Positions 16,507 through 26,249 are shown, numbered from the stretch's first letter. The stretch: 64,000 bases of DNA from Sphingopyxis sp. GW247-27LB (GCF_002277025.1 NZ_NIWD01000013.1:167459-231458); one strand, 5' to 3'. The notes: a model not told the origin generated them from the sequence alone. Numbers and translations are program-made.

Positions 16507-18102
16507 CTATTCGGCCAGATCCCCCAGCGCGTCGCGCAGCGGCCCCAGCCATTCGGCATAGGGGCGCCAGACCTCCATCCCGTCGCGGTTGAGCGGGCGG
16601 CGGACCTGCTCGCTCGACGGGGTGCGGACGACGCGGTCGAGCTTGTGGAATTCGAGGATCGCCGGGTCCCAGCCGAGCCCGAGGTGCGTGAGCGCCGGGC
16701 GTAGCTGCGATTCGGGATCGGCGACCAATGCCGCATAGTCGATGTGGTGGACGAGCCCCGGCGCGACGCGACCGAGATGCGTCATCAGCCGCACATAATC
16801 GACATAGCATTGCCCGATGTCGGTGAGCGCGAAGGATGCGCCGTGCGCGCGCGAGAAATTCTGGGTGAAGTTGGAGAAGCAGCAGTCCATCGCCGGGCGG
16901 CGGATGTCGAGGAACTTCGCTTGCGGCAATATCTTGCGCAGGAACAGGATGTTGCTCCAGTTGTGCGGGAGCTTGTCGACGAAATAACGCTTGCCGGTCC
17001 TGCGGTGCAACGCCGCGCGGCGGAGATAGTCCTCGCCCATCGCCGCTGCCTGATCGGGGCCGATGCCGGCAATGAGCTGCGGCACGGTGACGGGGCCGCG
17101 CCGCGTCGCCATCTCGATCGCGCCGCGCAGGATCGCCGGGGCGTAGGCGAGTTCGCCGACGGATTCGATATCGCGATGGCTACCGAGCATCTGTTCGAGC
17201 AGGGTCGAGCCCGAGCGTGGCAGGCTGACGATGAACACCGGCACGCTGTCGCCGAGCGATGCGGCGGGTAATACATCGAAGAAGGCCGGGCCGATCGACT
17301 GCTCGATTTCGGTGACTTCGGCGGTCAGTTCGCGCGCATCGTAGCCGATGCTGTCGGCGCGTTGGCGATTCGCCTCGGCATAATGACGAAACGCCTCGGC
17401 ATATTGTTCGCGATCGTGGAGCGCGCGCGCGAGCGCAAAATGCAGCGGTGCGCTGTTGCGCACATCGACCGCGACGGCGATCCCTCGGCGAATCTCGGCG
17501 ATGTCGGCGTCGCTGAGCAGCTTGCGCTTGATGCTGGCGAGGCTCCACCAGGCTTCGCCATATTCATAGTCGAGCGCGGCCGCCTTCCGATAGGCGGCGG
17601 CGGCGGCGGTGGAGTCGCCGGCAGCGCGCAGACTGTGCCCGAGCGCGACCCAGTTGGCGGGCTTGCCGGGCTCGGTCTCGGTCAGCCGCTGCTGGATCGT
17701 CCGCGCTTCGTCCACCCGCCCGAGTTTTTCGAGGATATGCGCGCGGGCGGCCGGCAGCTCGGTATCCGGGTCGCCTTCCTCGAGTGCCGTCAACATGGCT
17801 TCGGCCTCGGCTAGTCGCTCCTGCTGTTCGAGAACCGAGGCAAGCTGGTGGCGGAGCGCCCGGCTGTCGCCGCCCTTGGCGAGTGCGGCGCGCAGGAAAT
17901 GCTCGGCCTGGCCGAGCGCGCCAAGCAGGACCGCGATCCTGCCGAGCGTCGCGAGTCCCTGCGGTTCGTCGGGGTTGCGGCGCAGATGTTCGATGGCCCG
18001 CTGGGCCGCTTCCTCGTAGCGGCCGGCAGCGATCAGTTCGTCTGCCTTGGCGAGCAGCGAATAGGCGACGACATCACCCTGCCGGCGGTTGGACGATGGC
18101 AT
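16507..18102 (-). CDS. TPR-repeat sulfotransferase family protein
   Basis: A 531-residue fusion with about six TPR-like helical repeats (residues 15-230, such as ARAHILEKLGRVDEARTIQQ) and a C-terminal sulfotransferase domain. The PAPS 5'-phosphosulfate loop is VFIVSLPRSGSTLLEQM near 289. The 3'-phosphate strand lies around AKFLDIRRPAMDCCFSNF. ATG 18102 is chosen because GAGGGGG stands six bases upstream; ATG 18120 would overlap the previous gene's stop. It follows the smaller sulfotransferase by 10 bases, so they form an operon. The acceptor is unknown. Confidence 0.82.
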   Translation of the reverse strand: MPSSNRRQGDVVAYSLLAKADELIAAGRYEEAAQRAIEHLRRNPDEPQGLATLGRIAVLLGALGQAEHFLRAALAKGGDSRALRHQLASVLEQQERLAEAEAMLTALEEGDPDTELPAARAHILEKLGRVDEARTIQQRLTETEPGKPANWVALGHSLRAAGDSTAAAAAYRKAAALDYEYGEAWWSLASIKRKLLSDADIAEIRRGIAVAVDVRNSAPLHFALARALHDREQYAEAFRHYAEANRQRADSIGYDARELTAEVTEIEQSIGPAFFDVLPAASLGDSVPVFIVSLPRSGSTLLEQMLGSHRDIESVGELAYAPAILRGAIEMATRRGPVTVPQLIAGIGPDQAAAMGEDYLRRAALHRRTGKRYFVDKLPHNWSNILFLRKILPQAKFLDIRRPAMDCCFSNFTQNFSRAHGASFALTDIGQCYVDYVRLMTHLGRVAPGLVHHIDYAALVADPESQLRPALTHLGLGWDPAILEFHKLDRVVRTPSSEQVRRPLNRDGMEVWRPYAEWLGPLRDALGDLAE

Positions 18103-18112
18103 TCGGTCCCCC

Positions 18113-18898
18113 TCAATCATAGCCGAGCAGCGCGCGCAGCCCCGGGGCCTGATAATCGACGAGCGCGCGGTGGCGCGGGCCGAGCGTATCGGGAAGTTCG
18201 ATGCCGATGCCGGTCAGATTCTCGCGCGCGGTTCCGCTTTGCTTGCGATCCGACCCGACGCGAATCCGCTCGCGCCAGTCGCCGGGGCGCTCGATCCCGC
18301 AGGCGTCGAGCAGGGCACCGAAAAAGGCGTCGGCATCGGGCGTGTCGAGCGCGCCGACGTGACGCACCATGTCCTCATAGGTCACGACATGGACTCGCGC
18401 ACCCAGCCAGGCGGCCGCGTTCATCTCATAGATGTCGCGGAGCGACGGCGCCTTGGCGGGGAGGCCGAAGATCATCATCGTCAGCAGCTCGTCGGCGGTC
18501 AACGCGCCCGATTTCAGATGATCCATATTGCCGGCGAACTGTTCGGAAATGAAAAAGCGCGCGCGCGCGATCACCCAGTCATACGGGTCGCGATAGAGGA
18601 GGATGCGGCGCGCCGGCGCGGTCTCGATCGCCGACGCGTCGGCGAGGAACAGATGGCCCCAGCTCAGCATCGGGCGCGTCGGATCGAACGCGGCGCGATG
18701 CTGCGGCAGATTGGCCCATTGGATGAAGTCGCGGCCGTATTGCTGTTCGACCGGCACGAACATGCGCAGGATATTGCGCAGCAAGTGACTGCCGCTTTTC
18801 GGCACGCTGTTCAGGAATACCGGCTGGCGCAGCGGCATTTGCGCAAAGCGGCGATTTTCGTCGTCGAGCGTATCGGCTTGGACGCGGACGGTTGGCAT
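18113..18898 (-). CDS. Sulfotransferase-like protein
   Basis: A 261-residue protein with the sulfotransferase P-loop VFLNSVPKSGSHLLRNIL near residues 27-44 and an ARRILLYRDPYDWVIA strand matching the 3'-phosphate-binding motif. There is no signal peptide and no TPR. It is the first gene of a pair with the TPR-sulfotransferase. It lies just downstream of a TonB receptor gene, separated by a hairpin terminator that may allow read-through. The acceptor cannot be read. Confidence 0.75.
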   Translation of the reverse strand: MPTVRVQADTLDDENRRFAQMPLRQPVFLNSVPKSGSHLLRNILRMFVPVEQQYGRDFIQWANLPQHRAAFDPTRPMLSWGHLFLADASAIETAPARRILLYRDPYDWVIARARFFISEQFAGNMDHLKSGALTADELLTMMIFGLPAKAPSLRDIYEMNAAAWLGARVHVVTYEDMVRHVGALDTPDADAFFGALLDACGIERPGDWRERIRVGSDRKQSGTARENLTGIGIELPDTLGPRHRALVDYQAPGLRALLGYD

Positions 18899-18928
18899 GG
18901 CCCGGCGGGCTCCCTTCGATCAAATGAA

Positions 18929-18958
18929 ACGGGGCGGCATGTTGCCATGCCGCCCCGT
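18929..18958 (-). terminator. Hairpin terminator after the large TonB receptor
   Basis: A perfect 13-bp stem ACGGGGCGGCATG / CATGCCGCCCCGT with a 4-base loop, between the receptor stop (18979) and the sulfotransferase start (18898). On the minus strand TTCATTT follows. Confidence 0.75.
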
Positions 18959-18978
18959 CCCGCCGTCTGTCAAATCGA

Positions 18979-21900
18979 TCAGAATTTGCTCGAGATGTTC
19001 AGGAAGGCGCGACGCCCCGTGAACGGATATTGCGACGCCACGATCACCGGCCCGAGCGTCGAAATCTGGCCGCCGTTCAGTACCGACACGCGCGGCGGGC
19101 GGGTGTCGAACAGGTTGGCGATGCCGAAGGTGATCTCGAACCGGTCGGCGATCTCCTGCGAGATCGAGACGTTGTGATAGAAGGTCGCCGGCGCCGTCAG
19201 CTTCGGGCAATAGCGACCGCGCAGCGACGAATCGATGCACGGATCGTCACCGTTGCGGCGCAGGAAGTCGCCGATGTCCGACGTGCCGCCGATGACGTTC
19301 ATCCCGTAGAAGAAGGTGAAGCCGCCGCCGCTTTCCCAGGTGGCGCGGAAATCACCGACCCATTGCGGCGAACCGGCTTCGCCGTTCGTCGAGCTGGGCA
19401 CCGAATTGGGGAGCAGCTGGAAATCATCCTTGGTCTGCCAGGTCATCCCCGCGGTGAACGACAGGCGGCCGAGTTTGCCGAGGTCGTGGCGCACGTTGAG
19501 CTCGACGTCGACGCCGCTGTTCCGCTGGCTCGCGATGTTGACATATTGGTCATAGACTTCCGCGATCGCCAGCGGGTCGGCGGGCTGACCGCGCGTGAAC
19601 AGGTTGCACAGCGGCTCGTTCGCGAAATCTTCCGAATCGTAGCAGCCGAAGACGATATTGGCTGCGCCGAGCTGGGTGATTTCGCTCTTCACTCGGATGT
19701 CGAAATAATCGACCGCGAGATTGATCGTCGTGTCGGGAAGGAAGTCGAACTTCGGCGTCAGGATGCCGCCGGCCACCCACGCGCGCGAGGTTTCCGACCG
19801 CAACTGACCCAGGCCGCCCTGCGAAAAGGCGGTGGCAGTGATGCTGCCGCCATTATAGTTGCCGGGAATGCCGTCGGCGGTGCAATTGTCGGCGACGCGC
19901 TGCGTCGTCGAGCCGTCGTTGAGGCCTTGCTGCCAGTTGACGCAGGGGTCGATGTTCCGTGCGCTCGGGAAGCTGGTTTCATTGGCCAGGAACTGCTCGA
20001 ACAGCGCCGGAGCGCGGAACGAGGTGCCATAGCTGCCGCGGAAGCGCAGCCAGTCGTTCACCGCCCAGTTGAGGCCCAGCTTATAGGTCCAGTTGCCATT
20101 GTCGCTGTCCGACACGCCGTCCGACTTGCGGGTCGACTTGACGCTGGTGACACGCGCGGCGGCCGACAGCGTCAGCTCGTCGAAGAAGGGCTTGTTGGCG
20201 AAGATCGGGATGTTGATTTCGCCGAACGCTTCCTTGGTGAAGCTTTTGCCCGCGGTGATCCCTGCCGCCGACGAACCCCAGGCGTTGCCGGCACGGGTGA
20301 TCTCACCCGGTACGTCGTTGATCCGGTCCTCGCGGCCGTTGAAGCCGAGCGCGATCGCGACCGGGCCGGCGGGCAGGTCGAACAGCTTGCCCGATACCGT
20401 CCCTTCGACCGTCTTTTGGGTGTAGACGGTCTTGCCTTCTTCCCAGTCGAACAGGAAATCGACCTGTTCGGGCGTCATCTCGCCGCGCAGGAAATAGGGG
20501 TCCATCCACGGCAGGTCGATGCACTGCTTGCCCGAGATCGGCGTGACGGTGCCGACGCACGAACCCGCGAACTGCGTGCCCTGGGCGAGGCCGGTGTCGT
20601 AGACGTCCTGAAGAATCTGTTCGCTGCGATAGCGGCCGATGCTCTTGCTGTACTGGCCGTAGACTTCCCAGCGCCAGCCGCCGAAGAAGCTCCCGTCGTC
20701 GGGCGCCTCGCCGCGCAGGCCGAAGACGCCGCGATAATAATCGACCTTCTGGCTGTTGTCGGCGTGGTTGGTGATTCCGGTGGGGCTGACGAGGTTGACG
20801 CCCGACCAGCCCGGCGCCCAGATATTGGTGTTCGTCCCGGTGCCGTAGAGATCGCCGGTATAGCCGAAGTTCCAGAACTGGCGGAATCCGTTCTGATAGG
20901 TCTTGCGGCGGTTGAACAGGAACTCGCCGAACGCCTCGACCTCGTCCGACAGCTCGAAGGAGCCTTCGGCATAGGCGGTGATCAGCGTCGTCTTGGGGAT
21001 GATCGTCGCTTCTTCGTAGAAGGGATGATAATTATTCTGCACCGCCAGCGTGTCGGTGGTGTAACCGACCGGGAACCAGCCCGCCGGGGTGCCGAGATCC
21101 AGTCCGTTGGACGGTGCGCCAAAGGCGGGAATGCCCAGCGTTTCGCCCGGATACTGATACTGGATCAGCGCAACGCCGGTGGGCGCCGTGTTGATGCCGG
21201 TGTTCGGGCCGCCCGGCCCGTCGAGCCGCATGTTGCCGATCAGGTCATAGGTCCAGACATGGCCCCAGGGCAGATCCTCGCACTTCGGCTTGCCGGTGCG
21301 CGGGTCGATCAGGTCGGCGCGGCTGCCATCCTCGCGGAAGGTATAGGCTTCGGGACACGCCAGATAGCTGCGGTCGCCGCGGTTCAGTTCCTTGACGTGG
21401 GTGTAATCGGCGGCGAGCATGATGTGACCGCGGCTGAAGGTCTTGCCCCACACCGCATTGGCGCGATATTCCTCGCCGCCGCTGTCGAACGGCACCGAAG
21501 TGTTGAGATTGACCTCCAGCCCGTCGACGTCGGTCTTGGTCTTGATGTTGACCACGCCCGCGACTGCATCGGAGCCATAGACCGACGATGCGCCGGTCTT
21601 GAGGATTTCGACGCTGCCCGCGATCGAGGCCGGCAGCACGTTGAGGTCGAACGACGACACGCCGCCGCGCGTGCCCGCGGGACCGGCACGGCGGCCGTTG
21701 AGCAGCACCAGCGTGCGGTTCGGGCCGAGGCCGCGAAGGTCGATCGTCTGCGCGCCGGGCCCGCCATTGGTGACGAAGTTCGACGAAATCGCGGCGGTGA
21801 TCTGGGTCGAACCCGCAGCGACCGGCGAGCTCTGCAGTGTCGAGGCAAGATCGAACTTGCCTTCCTGCTGCGCGATGCCCGGATCGATGACGGTGATCGG

Positions 21901-22122
21901 GTCGGGACTGTTGAACGGCGTCCGGGTGCTGATGCGCGAGCCCGTGACGACGATCGAATCCTCGGGGCTGGCGGGTGTCGGTGCGGCGACCGCTTCGTCA
22001 TCCTGCGCGGTGTCGTCCGATTGTGCAAAGGCCGGCGTCGCGAGCATCACGGCCATCGCCGACACGCTCGCCAAACCCAGATTCCGGCGCAGACGCGGCG
22101 CGGCGCTCTTCATATCCTTCAT
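18979..22122 (-). CDS. TonB-dependent outer-membrane receptor (1047 residues)
   Basis: A large TonB-dependent transporter. It has a signal peptide (LGLASVSAMAVMLATPAFA), a plug domain starting at DSIVVTGSRISTRTPFN, with RGLGPNRTLVLLNGRRAGP and GASSVYGSDAVAGVVNIKT, then a 22-strand barrel. The barrel ends with TFGIANLFDTRPPRVS and the terminal strand RRAFLNISSKF, whose final Phe is the BAM signal. The start is ATG 22122, with GGGGAAA upstream; a TTG at 22149 is an alternative. The ligand is unknown, though the neighbouring sulfotransferases may belong to the same function. It is divergent from divL across 334 bases. Confidence 0.92.
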   Translation of the reverse strand: MKDMKSAAPRLRRNLGLASVSAMAVMLATPAFAQSDDTAQDDEAVAAPTPASPEDSIVVTGSRISTRTPFNSPDPITVIDPGIAQQEGKFDLASTLQSSPVAAGSTQITAAISSNFVTNGGPGAQTIDLRGLGPNRTLVLLNGRRAGPAGTRGGVSSFDLNVLPASIAGSVEILKTGASSVYGSDAVAGVVNIKTKTDVDGLEVNLNTSVPFDSGGEEYRANAVWGKTFSRGHIMLAADYTHVKELNRGDRSYLACPEAYTFREDGSRADLIDPRTGKPKCEDLPWGHVWTYDLIGNMRLDGPGGPNTGINTAPTGVALIQYQYPGETLGIPAFGAPSNGLDLGTPAGWFPVGYTTDTLAVQNNYHPFYEEATIIPKTTLITAYAEGSFELSDEVEAFGEFLFNRRKTYQNGFRQFWNFGYTGDLYGTGTNTNIWAPGWSGVNLVSPTGITNHADNSQKVDYYRGVFGLRGEAPDDGSFFGGWRWEVYGQYSKSIGRYRSEQILQDVYDTGLAQGTQFAGSCVGTVTPISGKQCIDLPWMDPYFLRGEMTPEQVDFLFDWEEGKTVYTQKTVEGTVSGKLFDLPAGPVAIALGFNGREDRINDVPGEITRAGNAWGSSAAGITAGKSFTKEAFGEINIPIFANKPFFDELTLSAAARVTSVKSTRKSDGVSDSDNGNWTYKLGLNWAVNDWLRFRGSYGTSFRAPALFEQFLANETSFPSARNIDPCVNWQQGLNDGSTTQRVADNCTADGIPGNYNGGSITATAFSQGGLGQLRSETSRAWVAGGILTPKFDFLPDTTINLAVDYFDIRVKSEITQLGAANIVFGCYDSEDFANEPLCNLFTRGQPADPLAIAEVYDQYVNIASQRNSGVDVELNVRHDLGKLGRLSFTAGMTWQTKDDFQLLPNSVPSSTNGEAGSPQWVGDFRATWESGGGFTFFYGMNVIGGTSDIGDFLRRNGDDPCIDSSLRGRYCPKLTAPATFYHNVSISQEIADRFEITFGIANLFDTRPPRVSVLNGGQISTLGPVIVASQYPFTGRRAFLNISSKF

Positions 22123-22456
22123 ATCGATGTTTCCCCGGTTTTTATTCAAGGCCGCATTTGCCCATTTGGCCTTACCAAAACGTCAACTCCTTCGGGCGTC
22201 TTGGCGCCCTGGGACTTGCCATGACGACGAGCGTTCCAAAGCTTTGTCTGCAAGTCAAGCGGGTTAAGGCGGCGCCCGATCCTTTCGGGAAGCGGTTGTG
22301 GCCGAACTGTCGCAGTCGACCAAGCGGCGTCCAGCTGCGACCGGCCGCTTCGGCGGCGCTGCGCCGAACGATTGAATCGCTCCATGACTGTCGATAGGGC
22401 GAGCATATGTCCATTGCACGACAGCCTGTCTTCCCGCCGGTTCGGGCGCGACGCCG
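22123..22456. other. Intergenic region between TonB receptor and divL
   Basis: 334 bases holding the divergent 5' regions of the receptor and divL. I see no gene and no convincing operator, hairpin or repeat. The GC content is somewhat lower next to the receptor start. Confidence 0.5.
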
Positions 22457-24814
22457 ATGACGCAACCCCCGGGGGCGGTGTTCGCGCTGGGCCTGTTCGC
22501 GGCGCTGTGGCTGCTCGCGGGGCTGTGGGCGGTGGGGCGCGGGATCGCGATGCAACGGCGCTCGGCCTACGTCGCGGCGCAGACCGAACGGCTCGCGAGC
22601 CTGGTCGAGGCGTCGCCCTATCTGCCGGTCGTCGTGCGCGGCGATTGGCGGATCGAGGCGAGCGAGCGGCTCGGCCGTTGGCTGGGGCTCGACCGGGGCC
22701 CGCGCAACTTCGACGAGCTCGCGGGGATCGAGCAGGGGCTCGACGCCGACGGGATCGAGGCGCTGCGCCAGGCGATCCTCGGGGCGCAGCGCGGTGCGCG
22801 GCCTTTCACGCTGAGCCTGCGGCCGCAGGGCGGCAGCCGCACTCTGGTGATCCAGGGCGCCGCGGCGCCGGTTGCGGTCGGCGGGCCGGGCAGCGTGCTC
22901 TTGTGGCTGAGCGACGCGACCGACGGCGAGCAGGCGCTCGCCGACATGCGCCGCGAGCGTAACGAGGCGATGGCGGCGTTCGAGGCGTTGTCGGGGTTGA
23001 TCGAGGCGGCGCCCTTTCCGATGTGGTTCCGCGACACCGACCTGCGCCTCGCGCTCGTCAACCGTGCCTATGTCCGCGCGGTCGAGGCGGGCAGCGCGGC
23101 GGCGGTGATCGACGAGGGGGTCGAGCTGTGCGAGCCGGTCGCGGGCATGAGCGCGGCCGACGCCGCCGACCAGGCGCGCGCCGCGGGCGGGGCGCAGATG
23201 CGGACGGTGCCGGTGACGATCGAGGGCGAACGGCGCATCATGCGCGTCGTCGATGTGCCGCTGGCGCCCGAGGGCGGCGGCGCGATCGGGGTCGCGGGCT
23301 ATGCGATCGACGTGCAGGAACTCGAAAGCGAGCGCGGGGTGCATCGGCGTTTCGCCGACACCCAGCGCGAGCTGCTCGACCGACTGTCGGCGGCGGTCGC
23401 GCAGTTCGGCCCCGATCAGGGTCTCGTCTTCGCCAACCAGCCCTTCCGGCGGCTGTTCGAGGTCGATGCCGACGCGGTGGCCGAGGCGACGCCCTTCGCG
23501 CGGCTGCTCGACGCGTGGCGCGAAAAGGGGCGGGTGCCCGAGGTACGCGACTATCCCCAATGGCGCGAGGCGCACGTCGGCTGGTTCGCGCTGCCGCGGG
23601 CGAGCGAGGAGGACTGGCTTCTGCGCGACGGCACGCATCTGCGCCTCGTCGCGCAGCCGAGCCCCGACGGCGGGCTGCTGTTGATCGCCGAGGATCGCAC
23701 CGAGCAGGTACAGCTCGCGGGCGCGCGCGACACGCTGCTGCGCGTCCGCACCGCGACCTTCGACAATCTGTTCGAGGCGATCGCGGTCTTCGCCCCCGAC
23801 GGCCGGCTTCACCTGTGGAACCAGCGTTTCCGCCGGCTGTGGGGTGTCGACGAGCCGACGCTCGCCGCGCATCCGCGTGTCGACGCGCTGATGAGCGGGC
23901 TCGCCGACCGGCTGGCGAAGCCGAACCAGATCAGCATCGTGCAGGAGGTGATCCGCGCCGCGACGCTCGAGCGCACGCAGCGCGCCGGGCAGATCCGCTT
24001 CGGCGACGGGCGCCATTTCGATTTCGCCTCGATCCCGCTGCCCGACGGCAATGCGCTCCTCATCATGCTCGACGTCACCGACAGCCGGCGGATCGAAAGC
24101 GCGCTCCGCGAACGCAACGAGGCGCTGGAGGCGGCCGACAAGGTCAAGACCGCCTTCCTGTCGCGGATGAGCTATGAACTGCGTACGCCGCTGACCTCGA
24201 TCGGCGGTTATGGCGAGATGCTGCAGGCGGGCTATGCCGGCAAGCTCGGCGACCAGCAGCAAGGCTATGTCGATGCGATCATGGATTCGGTCGCGGTGCT
24301 CGGGCGCCAGATCGACAATGTGCTCGACCTCGCGCAGGGCGAGGCGGGGACGCTCGCGATCGAGCGCGCGCCGGTCGACGTGCGCGCGCTGCTGGGGCAG
24401 GCGCTGGCCGATGCGCGGCCGCTCGCCGACGCCGAAGGGATCGAGCTGGTCGACAACATCTCCGCCGAACTCGGCACGATCGAGGGCGACGCGCCGCGGC
24501 TGTCGCGGCTCGTCGCCGGGCTGCTCGACAATGCGGTGCGTTTCACCGCGCCGACGCGGCGGACCGGCGGGCGGGTGCTCCTCCACGCCGAGGGCGATGC
24601 GCGCGGGGTCGACATCGTCGTCTCGGACAACGGCCCCGGCATGCCCGAGGCGGTCGCCGCGGTGACGCGGGGGCAGCAGGCGGGAACGCCGAGCGGTGGC
24701 ATCGGCCTCGCCCTCGCGCGCCAGCTCGTCGCCGCGCACGGCGGCACGATGGAGGTGCTGAGCGAGAAGGGCCAGGGGACGCTGGTGCGTGTCAGCCTGC
24801 CGCGCGGGGCATGA
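22457..24814 (+). CDS. divL: DivL-type PAS sensor pseudo-histidine kinase (Tyr in place of the phospho-His)
   Basis: A 785-residue membrane-anchored protein with one N-terminal helix (residues about 8-28), several PAS-like domains (about 40-560, e.g. APFPMWFRDTDLRLALVNRAY), a DHp helix and an HATPase domain. The H-box reads SRMSYELRTPLTSI, with Tyr573 where kinases have His. The N box is LLDNAVRFTA, and G1 (DNGPGMP) and G2 (GIGLALARQL) are intact. The same His-to-Tyr change defines Caulobacter DivL (Tyr550 of 769), which with CckA and DivK controls CtrA. Length, layout and the tsaE neighbour agree. The stop overlaps tsaE by 4 bases. Confidence 0.85.
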   Translation: MTQPPGAVFALGLFAALWLLAGLWAVGRGIAMQRRSAYVAAQTERLASLVEASPYLPVVVRGDWRIEASERLGRWLGLDRGPRNFDELAGIEQGLDADGIEALRQAILGAQRGARPFTLSLRPQGGSRTLVIQGAAAPVAVGGPGSVLLWLSDATDGEQALADMRRERNEAMAAFEALSGLIEAAPFPMWFRDTDLRLALVNRAYVRAVEAGSAAAVIDEGVELCEPVAGMSAADAADQARAAGGAQMRTVPVTIEGERRIMRVVDVPLAPEGGGAIGVAGYAIDVQELESERGVHRRFADTQRELLDRLSAAVAQFGPDQGLVFANQPFRRLFEVDADAVAEATPFARLLDAWREKGRVPEVRDYPQWREAHVGWFALPRASEEDWLLRDGTHLRLVAQPSPDGGLLLIAEDRTEQVQLAGARDTLLRVRTATFDNLFEAIAVFAPDGRLHLWNQRFRRLWGVDEPTLAAHPRVDALMSGLADRLAKPNQISIVQEVIRAATLERTQRAGQIRFGDGRHFDFASIPLPDGNALLIMLDVTDSRRIESALRERNEALEAADKVKTAFLSRMSYELRTPLTSIGGYGEMLQAGYAGKLGDQQQGYVDAIMDSVAVLGRQIDNVLDLAQGEAGTLAIERAPVDVRALLGQALADARPLADAEGIELVDNISAELGTIEGDAPRLSRLVAGLLDNAVRFTAPTRRTGGRVLLHAEGDARGVDIVVSDNGPGMPEAVAAVTRGQQAGTPSGGIGLALARQLVAAHGGTMEVLSEKGQGTLVRVSLPRGA

Positions 24815-25263
24815 GCGACTTTTCGTGCGACTATGACCTGTCCGACGCCGACCGGATCGGCGGTGCGATCGGCTTGGCGCTCGCGCCGGGCGACGTGGTG
24901 CTGTTGTCGGGCGACCTCGGCGCGGGGAAGACGACGCTGGCGCGCGCGATGCTGAAGGCGCGGGGCCTTGCGGGCGAGGCGCCCAGCCCGACCTTCGCGA
25001 TCGTCCAGCCCTATGCGCCGCCCGAGGTCGACCTCGCGATCGCGCATGTCGATCTCTACCGGATCGAGGACGAGGACGAGCTGATCGAGCTCGGCCTCGA
25101 CGATTATCTGTACGACGGTGCGCTGCTGATAGAATGGCCCGAACGGCTGGGGGGTGCGCGCTGGCCCGACGCGCTGGCGCTGACGATTTCGGGGAGCGGC
25201 GCCGCGCGCGTCTTGACAGCCGATGTGCCGCCCGCTTGGGAAGCGCGATGGTCGCTCCGATGA
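24811..25263 (+). CDS. tsaE: tRNA threonylcarbamoyladenosine biosynthesis ATPase TsaE
   Basis: A 150-residue ATPase required with TsaB and TsaD for t6A formation at A37 of ANN-decoding tRNAs. Walker A is SGDLGAGKTTLARAML near 34-49. The conserved PSPTFAIVQPY follows, then HVDLYRIEDEDELIELGLDDYL and LLIEWPERL. Its ATG overlaps the divL stop (ATGA), and its 3' end overlaps the next gene by 16 bases. All this places it in one co-translated run with amgK, murU, addB and addA. Confidence 0.95.
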   Translation: MSDFSCDYDLSDADRIGGAIGLALAPGDVVLLSGDLGAGKTTLARAMLKARGLAGEAPSPTFAIVQPYAPPEVDLAIAHVDLYRIEDEDELIELGLDDYLYDGALLIEWPERLGGARWPDALALTISGSGAARVLTADVPPAWEARWSLR

Positions 25264-26249
25264 TTCCGCCCGCCCATGCGCCCGCCTTTCTCGCCGCGCA
25301 TGGCTGGGGCGATGCCCAGATCCTTCCGCTCACCGGCGACGCCTCGTTCCGCCGCTATTTCCGGGTCGTGGGCAAGGGCCGGCAGGCGGTGCTGATGGAC
25401 GCGCCGCCGCCGCACGAGGATCCGCGACCCTTCGTGGCGGTCGCCGAATTCCTCTGCGCGCAGGGGCTGACCGCGCCGGCGATCATCGCGCGCGACCTCG
25501 ACCTCGGGCTGCTGCTGATCGAGGATTTCGGCGACGTGCGGCTACGCGAGACGCTCGACGCGGCGCCCGACGCCGAGGAGCGATATTATGCGGGGGTGAC
25601 CGACCTCCTCGTCCATCTGCACGCGCGGCCGCCGATGGCGGGGCTGCCGGTCCACGGAATCGAGCAATGGCTCGAGGAGGTGATGCTCTTCACCGACTGG
25701 TATTGCCCGGCGGTGGATCTCGACGTCGACCGCGACGCTTTCCGGGCGGCGTGGGAAGCGGCGCTGGCGCCGGTCGAAGCAGACGGATTGCCGCGCGTCA
25801 CCGTGCTGCGCGATTTCCACGCCGAGAATATCATGCTGGTGAAGGGCAAGGACGGGATCGCGCATTTCGGGCTGCTCGATTTCCAGGACGCGCTGGTCGG
25901 CCATCCCGCCTACGACCTCGCCTCGGTGCTCGAGGATGCGCGGCGCGACGTGTCGCCGGGGGTCGAGGCGGCGATGTTCGATCGCTATGTCGCCGCGGCA
26001 GGGCAGGGGGAGGCGTACCGGCGCGCCTATTGGGCGCTCGCCGCGCAGCGCAACACGCGTATCCTGGGCGTCTTCGTCCGCCTGTGGAAGCGCGACGGCA
26101 AGCCCGGATACCGCCAGTTCCAGCCGCGCATGTGGGGGCTGCTCGAACGCGACCTCGCGCACCCCGCGCTTGTCGCCGTCCGGCAATGGTTCGACGCCAA
26201 TGTCCCGGCTTCGAAACGGGCGGAGCTTTGGGTGGAGAAGGGGGCGTGA
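25248..26249 (+). CDS. amgK: Anomeric MurNAc/GlcNAc kinase (AmgK-like phosphotransferase)
   Basis: A 333-residue aminoglycoside-phosphotransferase-fold kinase. In the AmgK-MurU route it makes MurNAc 1-phosphate from recycled MurNAc, bypassing de novo UDP-MurNAc synthesis. The N-lobe GDASFRRYFRV and the catalytic loop VLRDFHAENIML (HxD replaced by the family-typical RDFHAEN) are visible. The metal-binding segment GLLDFQDALVGHPAYDLASVL is also present. It starts at ATG 25248 inside the end of tsaE; ATG 25260 is an alternative. Its stop overlaps the murU start. Pairing with murU makes the AmgK call strong. Confidence 0.88.
   Translation: MVAPMIPPAHAPAFLAAHGWGDAQILPLTGDASFRRYFRVVGKGRQAVLMDAPPPHEDPRPFVAVAEFLCAQGLTAPAIIARDLDLGLLLIEDFGDVRLRETLDAAPDAEERYYAGVTDLLVHLHARPPMAGLPVHGIEQWLEEVMLFTDWYCPAVDLDVDRDAFRAAWEAALAPVEADGLPRVTVLRDFHAENIMLVKGKDGIAHFGLLDFQDALVGHPAYDLASVLEDARRDVSPGVEAAMFDRYVAAAGQGEAYRRAYWALAAQRNTRILGVFVRLWKRDGKPGYRQFQPRMWGLLERDLAHPALVAVRQWFDANVPASKRAELWVEKGA

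Noticed and set aside
19030..22224. Long plus-strand open frame opposite the TonB receptor
   Set aside because: It is a shadow of the receptor in high-GC DNA, with low-complexity residues and no domains.
22172..25333. Long minus-strand open frame opposite divL and tsaE
   Set aside because: Arg/Ala/Pro-rich shadow; the sense-strand genes have clear motifs.
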